Positions 18,730-27,872 of a DNA stretch of 33,552 nt are shown piece after piece. A model generated the notes under the pieces. That model did not search any database. It was not told the origin of the DNA and saw only the letters and a list, made by a program, of their open reading frames with translations. This stretch comes from Linderina pennispora. Its lineage: Eukaryota; Kickxellomycota; Kickxellomycetes; Kickxellales; Kickxellaceae. The DNA is taken from positions 1 to 33,552 of the forward strand of contig NW_024468355.1 of NCBI RefSeq assembly GCF_002104995.1. Direction: 5' to 3'. A program made the translations under genes and the position numbers. The stretch's first letter is position 1; the number at the start of each line of letters is the position of its first letter.

Positions 18730-21684
18730 ATGAAGGTTTTCACTACCATCTTCTTTTTCGCCTCAGCCGCTATTACGCTGGCCGCACCAGTGTCCCAGGC
18801 TCCATCCAATGGCTACTCAGCTGTCGCTGTACCGCCGCATTCGTCAGTTGTGGCTACTCACCAGTACTCTACCTCGGCTCATAGCACGTACCCCAAGTAC
18901 ACTACATCAAGTGCTAAGCCCACCCAGATAACTTCGCACGTTCAGCCAACAGCTACCAATCCCAAGTCATCGGTTGCGCACACAACGTACATTACTTCCG
19001 TTCAGTCCATGCCTAAGCCGACGGCGACCAATCCCAAGTCATCGGTTGCGCACACAGCGTACATCACTTCCGTCCAGTCCATGCCTAAGCCGACGACAAC
19101 TAGCCCCTTGTCGCATGCGACTGTTCATGTCTCACATGAGTATAAAACCAGCACGACTCATCCAACACTCTCTCACCCCAAGTATACCACTGTGCCTACT
19201 AGCTACAAGCCCAGCCCGACCACGACACACTCTGGTTACGTGACGGCAACTTTCCACCAGCCGACCTATGCCACTTCTAGCCACAAGACGCATCTAGTAT
19301 CACAGGGTTACAGTACGGCAGTGGTGCACCCCACCCCGACCACGGCACATGCCACTTCTCACCACTACAGCAAGACGCACGTTGCTTCCAGCCACAAGAC
19401 AAAGACACACACGACATCTCACGGCTACAGCACGGCAGTGGCGCATCCCAGCCCGACCACGACACACTCTGGTTACGTGACAGCAACTTTCCACCAGCCA
19501 ACCTATGCCACTTCTAGCCACAAGACGCATCCGGCATCACAGGGCTACAGCACGGCGGTGGTGCACCCCAGCTCAACCACGACACATGCCACTTCTCACC
19601 ACTACAGTAAGACGCACGTTGCTTCCAGCCACAAGACAAAGACACACACGACATCTCACGGCTACAGCACGGCAGTGGCGCATCCCAGCCCGACCACGAC
19701 ACACTCTGGTTACGTGACAGCAACTTTCCACCAGCCAACCTATGCCACTTCTAGCCACAAGACGCATCCGGCATCACAGGGCTACAGCACGGCGGTGGTG
19801 CACCCCAGCTCAACCACGACACATGCCACCTCGCGCCACCACAGCAAGACGAAGACACACAAGTCGGATTATGATTCTGATAAGGACTGGGAAGATGAGC
19901 ATTCGAAGACGAAACATCATGATCACAGCAAGATCAAGACCAAGACCAAGGGTCACAGCAAGACTAAGGGCCACAGCAGCGATCGCGATATCCCGACTGC
20001 TACCAACACCCAGTCTGACCATTCGAAGGAGACGTCGAAGCACGCTTCTCCTACTCCAGAATCTAGCCACAAGGAGTCGATGACTCGTTCGGCCACTGCT
20101 TCAGATGACGATGAGAGCCACTACAAGACTGGATCGAAGCACCATGATCATAGCAAGACCAAGACCAACACCCAGTCTGACCATTCGAAGGTGACATCGA
20201 AGCACGCTTCTCCTACTCCGACATCTAACCACAAGGGGTCGATGACTCGTTCGGCCACTGCTTCGGATGACGAGAGCCACTACAAGACAGATTCGAAGTA
20301 TCATGACGATATCAAGACGAGGGGTCATGATGATAAGGACGAGGGTGAGCGGGATCTTCCCTTGCCTACAAAGGCTACATCTAGTGCGCCGTCTCACTTT
20401 GGCCACAAGTCCGCCACACCGACACCATCAGGCACATATCAGGCCGCTGTCCCAGGAGATAGTGGCGCTGATGCTGTTGGTGGTGCTGCCGATGCTGGTG
20501 GTGCTGCCGATGCTGGTGGTGCTGCCGATGCTGGTGCTGCCGCTGCTGACACTGGTGCCCCAGATGCTGGACCCGTCAACTCTGGACCCGCTCACGCTGG
20601 GCCTGCTAATGGTGGTGCTGGTGCTGCTGCCGATACTGGTGCTGCTGCTGGTGCTGATGCTGCTGCCGATACTGGCGCCGCTGCTGGTGCTGGTGCTGCT
20701 GGTGCTGCCGCTGCTGATACTGGTTCCGCTGCCGATACTGGTGCTGCTGCTGGTGCTGCTGCTGCCGATACCGGTGCTGGTGCTGACGTTGCTGGTGCTG
20801 GTGCTGCCGCTGCCGATGCTGGTGCCGATGCCGATGCTGGTGCCGATGCTGGTGCTGCCGCTGCCGATACTGGTGCTGCTGCTGATACTGGTGCTGCCGC
20901 TGCCGATGCTGGTGCTGCCGCTGACGCTGGTGCTGCTGATGCTGGTGCCGCTGCTGATGCTGGTGCCGCTGCTGATGCTGGTGCCGCTGCCGATGCTGGT
21001 GCTGCCGCTGACGCTGGTGCTGCTGATGCTGGTGCCGCTGCTGATGCTGGTGCCGCTGCTGATGCTGGTGCCGCTGCCGATGCTGGTGCCGCTGCCGATG
21101 CTGGTGCCGCTGCCGATACTGGTGCCGCTGCCGATACTGGTGCCGCTGCCGATGCTGGTGCCGCTGCCGATACTGGTGCCGCTGCCGATACTGGTGCTGG
21201 TGCCGCTGCTGATACTGGTGCTGCTGCTGATACTGGTGCTGCCGGTGCCGATGCTGATGCTGGTGCTGCCGCTGACGCTGGTGCTGCTGATGCCGCTGAC
21301 GCTGGTGCTGCCGAAGATGGAGCATCCGAAGATCTTGGCGTCGAGTCTTCTGAGGAATCTAGCACGGATCTGAAATGCTATCCCAAGAGCATTGACAGCG
21401 AGGACCCTGACTACAGCCTCTACGAGGCTAGCAGCTGCGACAGCGAGAGCGGGTGCGAGGCGATCAGCTACGAGTGCGAGTCGTCCTCGGAAGAAGTGGA
21501 CGAGGAAATCAGCAACATTATCAATGACCTGGATTCGAACGCCGAGCAGGCGACGGAGAACGCTGATGGTGAGGACCCGGTGGATGATGCTGAAGAGTCG
21601 GCGGCAGAGCCAGCCGAGGCTGAGGCTGGCGACCAGGTCGAGTCGGCAGGCGAGCCTACGCAGGCGGCCGAGGAGAGCGAGTGA
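18730..21684 (+). CDS. Large secreted repeat protein, probably cell wall or extracellular
   Basis: 984 residues with no family I recognise. The start is MKVFTTIFFFASAAITLAAP, a textbook signal peptide with likely cleavage near residue 19; the frame is open upstream but only the ATG at 18730 gives a secretion signal. Block 1 (about 20-415) is rich in Thr, Ser, His, Pro and Tyr and contains a 24-residue repeat and a 79-residue repeat. Such Ser/Thr-rich stretches are usually O-mannosylated in fungi. Block 2 (about 376-575) is Lys/His/Asp-rich (KTKHHDHSKIKTKTKG). Block 3 (about 578-862) is an Ala-Asp-Gly tract of AADAG/AADTG units. Block 4 is an acidic tail with Cys883, Cys903, Cys909 and Cys916. 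It has no GPI signal, since the C-terminus is hydrophilic (AAEESE). It may be a wall-associated, adhesin-like or matrix protein; function is unknown. Confidence 0.85.
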   Translation: MKVFTTIFFFASAAITLAAPVSQAPSNGYSAVAVPPHSSVVATHQYSTSAHSTYPKYTTSSAKPTQITSHVQPTATNPKSSVAHTTYITSVQSMPKPTATNPKSSVAHTAYITSVQSMPKPTTTSPLSHATVHVSHEYKTSTTHPTLSHPKYTTVPTSYKPSPTTTHSGYVTATFHQPTYATSSHKTHLVSQGYSTAVVHPTPTTAHATSHHYSKTHVASSHKTKTHTTSHGYSTAVAHPSPTTTHSGYVTATFHQPTYATSSHKTHPASQGYSTAVVHPSSTTTHATSHHYSKTHVASSHKTKTHTTSHGYSTAVAHPSPTTTHSGYVTATFHQPTYATSSHKTHPASQGYSTAVVHPSSTTTHATSRHHSKTKTHKSDYDSDKDWEDEHSKTKHHDHSKIKTKTKGHSKTKGHSSDRDIPTATNTQSDHSKETSKHASPTPESSHKESMTRSATASDDDESHYKTGSKHHDHSKTKTNTQSDHSKVTSKHASPTPTSNHKGSMTRSATASDDESHYKTDSKYHDDIKTRGHDDKDEGERDLPLPTKATSSAPSHFGHKSATPTPSGTYQAAVPGDSGADAVGGAADAGGAADAGGAADAGAAAADTGAPDAGPVNSGPAHAGPANGGAGAAADTGAAAGADAAADTGAAAGAGAAGAAAADTGSAADTGAAAGAAAADTGAGADVAGAGAAAADAGADADAGADAGAAAADTGAAADTGAAAADAGAAADAGAADAGAAADAGAAADAGAAADAGAAADAGAADAGAAADAGAAADAGAAADAGAAADAGAAADTGAAADTGAAADAGAAADTGAAADTGAGAAADTGAAADTGAAGADADAGAAADAGAADAADAGAAEDGASEDLGVESSEESSTDLKCYPKSIDSEDPDYSLYEASSCDSESGCEAISYECESSSEEVDEEISNIINDLDSNAEQATENADGEDPVDDAEESAAEPAEAEAGDQVESAGEPTQAAEESE
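18946..19089 (+). repeat. Two tandem 72-bp (24-residue) repeats
   Basis: Copies at 18946-19017 and 19018-19089 encode PTATNPKSSVAHT-YITSVQSMPK with one residue difference (Thr/Ala). They lie inside the secreted protein gene, and a third, diverged start (PTTTSPLSHATVHVS) follows. Confidence 0.9.
19216..19845 (+). repeat. Tandem 237-bp (79-residue) repeats, 2.6 copies
   Basis: Copies start at 19216, 19453 and 19690, each at PTTTHSGYVTATFHQPTYAT. Copies 2 and 3 look identical over their first approximately 135 bases, and copies 1 and 2 agree at their 3' ends. Copy 3 is truncated after about 50 residues and runs into the Lys/His-rich block. Confidence 0.92.
20002..20322 (+). repeat. Two tandem repeats of about 160 bp (54 and 53 residues)
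   Basis: Units beginning TNTQSDHSK at 20002 and 20164 share KHASPTP, SMTRSATASDD and SHYKT. The second copy has lost one Asp codon. Both lie in the Lys/His-rich block of the secreted protein. Confidence 0.85.
20461..21312 (+). repeat. Ala-Asp-Gly coding minisatellite
   Basis: About 850 bp built mainly from variants of GCT GCC GAT GCT GGT (AADAG, period about 15 bp), with synonymous switches GCC/GCT and GAT/GAC and Asp-Ala versus Asp-Thr changes. The length is in frame throughout. Confidence 0.9.
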
Positions 21685-22381
21685 ATCTTGCATGATTAGG
21701 ATGTTGACCTAGTGCATACTTGCTGACCCAAAAAATTTCCTATATAATATCTTAAATATCATTTCTAAAAACCACACCTAGTGCATTAGTGTTAGTTGAG
21801 TGACAGCGCCAATATAACTATCGACGTTCTGCTGAACCGGGGCGCAACACTAACACCAGATTCCAACGTGACGAATGGCGGAACCGGCCAATTACATATG
21901 CGTGTTGTCATGGATTTTGATGCACAGTTGAAAACAGAGGCAAATAGAAGTCACACTGCCGGTTATAGTACTGTACCTGTCGCAAGGTGGGAGGTCAAGA
22001 AAGAGATTTATGTGTACCAAGGTACGTCTTCAAAGAGGAGAGCAAGAATACAGGAACGGCATTATCAACTAATGGTGGTAGATCTACTAAAGCCATATGA
22101 TCATTATGACCGGCAGCAGAGATGTAGTTGCTTCTATCCTATGTGTACTCTTGTCCTGGCTCCATGTCTCTTTTATTCATCCCGTTATCCATGCCTGAGA
22201 TAGAGTTTGTTTCCGATTTTAAATGCACTACATCCTCACCCACGCAACAATTGGTCGTTCGGAGTAGGGGAAGAAGCCTGTACTTTTCCTATAAAGGGGA
22301 AGGTTAGTGTGGGTCTAGGCGGAGAGGTGTTCCTTTTTTCCACTCAACAAGAACACTCTCATTAGCACTCTAGTAAAAACT
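21685..22381. other. Intergenic stretch between secreted protein and macrodomain gene
   Basis: About 700 bp. An open stretch at 21796-22203 has no early ATG, no motif and lower GC than real genes here, so I do not call it. A TATA element at 22290-22296 belongs to the macrodomain gene. Confidence 0.45.
22290..22296 (+). promoter_or_regulatory. TATA box of the macrodomain gene
   Basis: TATAAAG about 90 bp upstream of the ATG at 22382, followed by a short leader. Confidence 0.5.
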
Positions 22382-22951
22382 ATGAGCATTTCTGTATCGT
22401 CGATTCCAACTGTGGCGGCCAAGCTCGGACGGACAGCTGCGGCCGGGTCGTTCCTCTCCCTAGTGAGCCTCTTCCGCGGCGACATCACACGGCTCTCTGT
22501 GGATGCAATCGTAAACGCAGCCGACAATGCGTTGCTGGGCGGCGGAGGAGTCGACGGGGCGATCCACCGGGCGGCCGGGCCGCGGCTGCTGGCCGAATGT
22601 CGCACACTGAACGGGTGCGCAACCGGCGCAGCCAAAATCACAAAGGGCTATGATCTGCCGGCCACGTACGTGATCCATACGGTTGGCCCGGTGGGCGAGC
22701 ATCCGGAGCTGCTCCGGAGCGCGTACAGGGGCTCGCTGGATGTGGCCAAGAAGAATGGCGTAAGGACGATTGCATTCCCGTGCATTTCAACCGGCGTGTT
22801 TGGGTACCCCGCCGAGGCTGCATGCAGGGTGGTGTTGGGTGCGGTCGAGGAGTGGCTGAGGGAGAATGGCGGGGCGATTGAGCGCGTTGTCTTTTGCATG
22901 TTTAATGATCAGAGTGAGCGCATTTATTCGGAGCAGCTGGCGAACTTCTAG
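22382..22951 (+). CDS. Macrodomain protein, MacroD-type ADP-ribose hydrolase
   Basis: Binds ADP-ribose; MacroD-type enzymes remove mono-ADP-ribose from proteins and deacetylate O-acetyl-ADP-ribose. It is a 189-residue single-exon protein that is essentially one macrodomain. Visible motifs are the ADP-ribose loop [20 protein letters not shown] followed by IHRAAG (about 41-66), then [20 protein letters not shown] and HTVGP (about 79-103), and the phosphate loop [12 protein letters not shown] (about 132-143). The [10 protein letters not shown] segment and the TGxxxxTxGYxLP segment are those of the MacroD1/MacroD2/YmdB class with hydrolase activity, rather than the histone macroH2A type. There is no clear targeting peptide, although the N-terminus ([17 protein letters not shown]) is weakly presequence-like and human MacroD1 is mitochondrial. 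No partner transferase is visible in the window. Confidence 0.94.
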   Translation: MSISVSSIPTVAAKLGRTAAAGSFLSLVSLFRGDITRLSVDAIVNAADNALLGGGGVDGAIHRAAGPRLLAECRTLNGCATGAAKITKGYDLPATYVIHTVGPVGEHPELLRSAYRGSLDVAKKNGVRTIAFPCISTGVFGYPAEAACRVVLGAVEEWLRENGGAIERVVFCMFNDQSERIYSEQLANF

Positions 22952-23484
22952 AGACGGGAGGCCAGCTGGAGTTTTTTTCTGCGTGTGGAGACAATATACT
23001 GGGGAAGATCTGGTCACATGGCATGCTAAATGATGGAGGTATGTGACATATCCCACATCGCCTCGACATGGCGGGGAATGGGCACGATGTATCTGGCTGT
23101 GTCCTGGATGGCTTGCTTTTTGGGGAATGTTTTTCGTCGCTGTCGTCAAGTGCAGCTGTGTTGTGATGTTTCCGTTATTTTGGAACAGCACTTCAAAATA
23201 TTCAGACTTGGTGCTCGTTCGCAAATGTGAGATTGGCTGCAGGTACCGTTGCGTTTTTGTACAAAAGAGGGAGCAAAAAACAAAAAAGAAGTGAGCGATC
23301 AAGAGCATAGGTGTAGTTTCTTTTTATAGCCCTTTTTTGTTGTTTGGCGTTCTCTTTCCCTCCCCCTTTTCTTCCTTATTTTAATAGCATATTTTTCTCT
23401 CGAATCGTCCCACTCTATTTCTCTTCCTTTCTAACGACAACCCTCTTTACGACCTATTTTCTCTCCTTAAAAGAACGCAATTCA
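22952..23484. other. Intergenic stretch and T-rich leader of the RasGAP gene
   Basis: About 530 bp. The last 160 bp before 23485 are pyrimidine-rich, typical of a fungal promoter/leader. No gene seen. Confidence 0.5.
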
Positions 23485-26400
23485 ATGATGGATTCGGTTG
23501 TGCGCGACAGCAGACGGCCCAGCGAAGGCGGGTCGGTGGGGTCGGTGGGGTCAGTGAATAGGCGACAGAACCGCAAGAGCACGGCGCTACCCAGCACGCA
23601 CAGCAGCATTAGCGGGCAGGCGGACGGCGACCGGACCAGCAAGCGGTACTCAGTCACGGCGCTCTACTCGATGGTTGCCGAGCACGACGTGGAGGTCTCG
23701 GATGAACTGTCAGAAGGTATGGACAAAAAGGCAAGCTGTCTACCAGCTTGCGCAATACAGATTGCATTAGCGTTTGGAAAAGCCCATCGCTTCGCATTCT
23801 TTGCTTGTCTGGTTGTTTTCTTTGACAATTGAACTTTGGGGGGACGAACTATCACTATGTCATCAGAGCAGAAGCTTTTAGAGGGAGGGGGAATTTTTAA
23901 AAGGTGTTTTGGTTTTTTTGTTTTGGTTTTTTTTCTTTCTCTTGTCTGCCATTATTCGAGCAGAGATGTACAAGGGGGGCAGGTGTAGACTTAGCAAATC
24001 GCTTGCTGTCAACCAGCGTGGGCTGCCAGCCGATGCAGCGTCAACCAAAGAGCTGATGCAATTCCGTGCATTATGTTTTTGCGCTTATTGGTACCGGGGT
24101 TTGTTGGATCGACACGCAAGTTTCTCCCTCCCCCGCCTGTTCCGAGCCAAGAAAAAAGCTACTGTTTTGTTGTTGTCGTTAGCGCACAGGCGTTCATGAG
24201 AGAGAATTTGGCACTAAAAATACCTGCGTGCAATGGGGTGTTTTTCTAATGCAAAATAGCACAGCGTCGGCTGCGCGAGCTCAAAGGGCAGGTGTCGGCA
24301 CAATCGAAAAAGAACTTCCTTCTTGAGCGCGATGTGCGGTACCTCGACAGCAGGATCGCATTGCTGATTCAGAACCGTATGGCGGTGGATGAGGTCAAGG
24401 TAAGAATTGGGGAGCGATTACCAAAAGCAGACAGTGGCGGAAGGGGAGGAAGCCAAGGCATCGGAGATAATAGCAAAAAACCATGGGCTAGCCACACTAA
24501 CGCCACAATGCTACGAAATAATGGATAGGAGCTGTCGTCGCACCTGGAGGATGTGGGGCAGGGCAACAGCGACTACTACCCAAGCAGCGAGCAGTCACAG
24601 CTGTACGGCAATCTGTTTTTCCTGCTGCAGACGGAGCCACGGCACATAGCAACGCTGGCGCGGCTGGTGACGCTGAGCGAGATCGACACACTCTTGCAGA
24701 CAGTGATGTTTACATTGTACGGCAACCAGTACGAGTCGCGCGAAGAGCACCTGCTGCTGACGATGTTCCAGCTGGTGCTTGCGGCGCAGTTCGAGACGAC
24801 GACGGAGTTTGCGAATCTTTTGCGGCAAAACACGCCGGTGTCGCGAATGATGACGACGTATACTCGGCGTGGGCCCGGGCAGGCGTACCTGAAAAACGTA
24901 ATCAGCAGCGAGATCAACCGGGTGATTGAGGACGCAGAGCAGAACCTGGAGATCAACCCACTGAAGATATACGAGGAGATCCGGCAGGGGCTGGAGGACC
25001 GGGGGCTGGCGACGGACGAGTTCCCGCCGGGCGTGTCGACAGAGGAGGCAGGGCAGCACCCGAAGGTGGTGGAGGCGCTGCGGCCGCGGATTGCGGAGCT
25101 GACTCAGATTGCGGGGCGGTTCCTGGACACGATCATCGGGAACAAGGACGCGACGCCGTATGGAATCCGGTGGATCTGCAAGCAGATCCGGTCGCTGACA
25201 CGGCGGCGGTACCCGGAGGCGACGGACTCGGCGGTGTGCTCGCTGATCGGCGGGTTCTTCTTCTTGCGGTTCATCAACCCGGCGATAGTGACGCCGCAGG
25301 CATACATGCTGATCGAGACGGCGCCTACAGCACATCCACGGCGGGCGCTGACGCTGGTGGCCAAGGTTCTGCAGAGCCTGGCGAACAAGCCGACATACGC
25401 CAAGGAGCAGTACATGGCGGGGCTGACGCCGTTTGTGGAGAGCAACCGGGCGCGGATCAACGGGTTCCTGAACGAGCTGTGCGAGGTCGGCGACTTTTAC
25501 GACAGCATGGAAATGGACCAGTATGTGGCGCTGACCAAGCATGACATCACACTGCACGTGACGCTCAACGAGCTGTACAACACGCACGCACTGCTGCGAC
25601 AGCACCAGCACGTGCTGGCGCCCTCGGGCGGCGCGCACCTGCGGCAGCTGCTGGACGCATTGGGCAGTGCCCCGGCGCTGGTACCGCGCAGTGCCAACGC
25701 CAGCCTGGAGCTGCGGCTGTTCAGCCGGTGGGAGACGCCGATTCTGTCAGACCTGTCGGCGCTGGCAGCGGACAATGCGCTGACTCAGCACGACATCATG
25801 TATGTGGAAGCCAAGTCTATTCTGGTGCAGATAATCCGCAGCATGCCGGCGCTGCAGGCGCGGCGGTATACGCCCGAGAGCAACACAGCAGCCAGGGCGG
25901 ACCTTTTGTTTGTGGCGGAGCAGGCGGCGACATCGCGCGATGCGGCGCTGGTGCGCAAGGGGATCAAGGTGCGCGAGATGCTGGGGGAACTGTCGGCGAC
26001 GGGCGCGCTGCAGGCAGACGGGCACCGGTATCTGGCAGAGGAGATTGTGCGGGAGCTGGCGCACCTTGGCAGTCTGCGCGACAAGGTGGAGGCGGAGATT
26101 GTCGGGCTGCAGGACGTGCTAATGACGATCGGCGACTACAACGGATATCTGCAGCAGCAGCTGGAGACGTACAAGGCGTATTTGGCGAATGTGCGGCTGC
26201 AGACAGCGGCGCCCAAGAGCCAGCGCAAGAACGGCATGCCGGTGGGCGTGACGGTGGCGACCCCGGCGCAGAGCAGTAGGCAGAGACGGGCGCCGGAGCG
26301 CTCCAAGGTTGTGGCGCCGATCAGATTTGCGCTGGCGCAGCTGGAGCGCGACGGCGTCGTGTGCGACTCGAAGATCCCCGAGAACCGCCGTCACGCGATG

Positions 26401-26607
26401 GTATTTGCCTTGTCCAGTCCGCAGCCCGCCGCTTATGTTATCGAGCTGCTGCTCAAGGGCCGCGAGAAACCCATCATCCACATGGACCTGAATCTTGACG
26501 ATCTGCTGGAGCGCCAGCATGCCAACATCGCCGTGCTGGATCTCGAGTATGTGCATCTGAGCGTCCCGCGCCTGCTGGATCTGCTCAAGAAGAGCTTCAT
26601 GCGCTAA
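23485..26607 (+). CDS. Ras GTPase-activating protein, S. pombe Gap1/Sar1 type
   Basis: Stimulates GTP hydrolysis by Ras and so switches off Ras signalling at the plasma membrane. Three exons: 23485-23716, 24260-24399 and 24529-26607; introns of 543 and 129 bp (GTATGG to AATAG; GTAAGA to GATAG with a CACTAAC branch). The total is 816 residues. A Ser/Gly/Arg-rich N-terminus is followed by a coiled-coil-like helix ([20 protein letters not shown], about 78-97), then the RasGAP domain (about 150-440) and the RasGAP C-terminal domain (about 600-770). Arg223 in [12 protein letters not shown] sits at the arginine-finger position, and the FLR motif is present ([15 protein letters not shown], about 368-382), so it should be catalytic. 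In IQGAPs the finger arginine is replaced, and this protein has no CH or IQ domain. It is therefore a Gap1-type protein rather than an IQGAP. Confidence 0.92.
23530..23556 (+). repeat. Three 9-bp tandem repeats encoding GSV
   Basis: GGGTCGGTG twice and then GGGTCAGTG, in frame in the first exon of the RasGAP gene; a likely site of length variation. Confidence 0.85.
23717..24259 (+). other. Unusually long first intron of the RasGAP gene
   Basis: 543 bp against 70-130 bp for every other intron placed in the window. It contains a G/T-rich run (ggtgttttggttttttt near 23904-23920) followed by T/C-rich sequence. It holds stops in the exon frame and no conserved protein segment. An internal small RNA or alternative exon cannot be excluded. 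Confidence 0.6.
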
Positions 26608-26746
26608 GACAAAAAACCCAACCGGACCTTTCAAGCAAATCACTTTCCCTATCTTTTTCTCTTTTTCATTTTCGCATCCTCTCCCTTTTTCCTTATTTTT
26701 TGTTGTTTCAAATTTATTTTTCATAATCGCCTCTTTCCGTCCACAA

Positions 26747-27868
26747 ATGTTCCGACTGACAGCGCGTCTCCGGCCGCACGCTCGGCTGCTTGCTCAGCGG
26801 CGCATCTCGACATTCAACATGGACAACAGCGTGCGTGGGCGACTGCAGCCATTGATGACGGGCATCAAGATAGTCAGCGGGATCGCCGGGCTTGTAGCAC
26901 TGGGCTCAGCGGGGTTCTACCTGTACATCAACCACCACCTGGACACGAACTGGCCGGCCTCCCCGCTGATCACCAACCCGGCGACACGCAAGCTGCTGCG
27001 CGGGGCAGCCCTACGCGAGCACCTGGCGCCCAACGCGCCGATCGCCTACCTGTTCCTTTTGCGAGCCCTGGAGCAGATCCAGCAGGACGGCAAATTGCCC
27101 GAGGAGTCGCCGGAAGTGCAGGAGCTGGTGGTGCGATTGGCCAGTGCGGCGCGCGCGGCAGGCGAGACGGCAGCGGCCGAGCAGCTGCTGAAGCGAGCGT
27201 GGGCCATGGTCGTCGACGGGCAGGGCCGGGCGATCTGTGCGCCGGTTGTTGTTGGCGCAGTGACGGTGCAGTATCCGGAGCAGTGGCGGGACAGGCAGAT
27301 CGGGCAGATTGCGGACCAGCTGGGCCCGCTGCTGACCGGCCAGGGTCGGGCGGCCGAGGCAGTGCGTGTTTTCGGCGCGGCGCTGCAGGCGGCCAAGCGC
27401 CAGGAGGAAAATGACGAGGATGCGATGCTTTTGCGGCAGGCCAACCTGGTCACGTCTTTGGGCGAGGCCTTTGCGCTGCATGGCGATGTGGATAGCGCCA
27501 GGGCGCTGTTTGAGAGCGCGCTGGTGGATGTGCAGAAAAGGGCGGGCGACGGCCCGTGGGCGTGCCTGGACGCCGTGCTGATGTATAATTTGGCGCAGAT
27601 CAGCGCGCGGGCCGAGGAGAAGCGGGCGTGGGCGAATTCGGCGCTCAGCGTGGTGCGCAAGCAGCGGGATGTGCGCGCATGCCTGAACTGCGAGACGCAT
27701 GTGGTCAGGCTTCTGGGCGGCATGGCCGAGCTGCAGGGCGACCTGGCCGAGGCCAAGAAGCTGTACGACAAGTCGCTGGAGCTGGCGCGCCGATCGGGCA
27801 CCGGCAATATCGAGCTGACCAGGGAGGCGGCTGAGCGCGTAGCGCACAAGATGCTAATTGATGAATAA
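26747..27868 (+). CDS. Mitochondrial TPR-repeat protein, possibly Mgr3-like
   Basis: 373 residues, single exon. The N-terminus (MFRLTARLRPHARLLAQRRI) is Arg-rich and lacks acids, as in a mitochondrial presequence. It is followed by a membrane segment (about 42-62, IVSGIAGLVALGSAGFYLYI), so the protein is probably anchored in the inner membrane. The rest is helical and Ala-rich with tetratricopeptide-like repeats: AEQLLKRAWAMVV, AAEAVRVFGAALQAAK, DVDSARALFESALVD and GDLAEAKKLYDKSLELARR. This layout (presequence, one membrane helix, TPRs) resembles yeast Mgr3, a substrate adaptor of the i-AAA protease Yme1, and human TTC19. The assignment to Mgr3 is inference from layout only. Its TAA stop is part of an AATAAA sequence and lies 4 bp from the Mog1 stop on the other strand. 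Confidence 0.8.
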   Translation: MFRLTARLRPHARLLAQRRISTFNMDNSVRGRLQPLMTGIKIVSGIAGLVALGSAGFYLYINHHLDTNWPASPLITNPATRKLLRGAALREHLAPNAPIAYLFLLRALEQIQQDGKLPEESPEVQELVVRLASAARAAGETAAAEQLLKRAWAMVVDGQGRAICAPVVVGAVTVQYPEQWRDRQIGQIADQLGPLLTGQGRAAEAVRVFGAALQAAKRQEENDEDAMLLRQANLVTSLGEAFALHGDVDSARALFESALVDVQKRAGDGPWACLDAVLMYNLAQISARAEEKRAWANSALSVVRKQRDVRACLNCETHVVRLLGGMAELQGDLAEAKKLYDKSLELARRSGTGNIELTREAAERVAHKMLIDE

Positions 27869-27872
27869 AAAT

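Noticed and set aside
20428-21693. A 421-codon minus-strand frame of Ser-Gly-Thr repeats and a 257-codon Ala-Ser-Pro frame
   Set aside because: Both arise from the Ala-Asp-Gly repeat of the sense gene; the sense frame has a signal peptide, TATA box and non-repeat ends, and these do not.
21796-22203. Open stretch of 135 codons between the secreted protein and macrodomain genes
   Set aside because: No ATG at its start, low GC, no motif and no promoter signals beyond those of the macrodomain gene.
24595-25638. A 347-codon minus-strand frame opposite the RasGAP
   Set aside because: Arg/Leu/Gln-rich translation of the antisense of a conserved domain; no start context or motif.
23485-26607. IQGAP identity for the RasGAP gene
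   Set aside because: No calponin-homology or IQ motifs, the length is only about 816 residues, and the arginine finger is kept.
27011-27849. Minus-strand frames of 267-278 codons opposite the TPR gene
   Set aside because: Antisense shadows of a GC3-rich gene.
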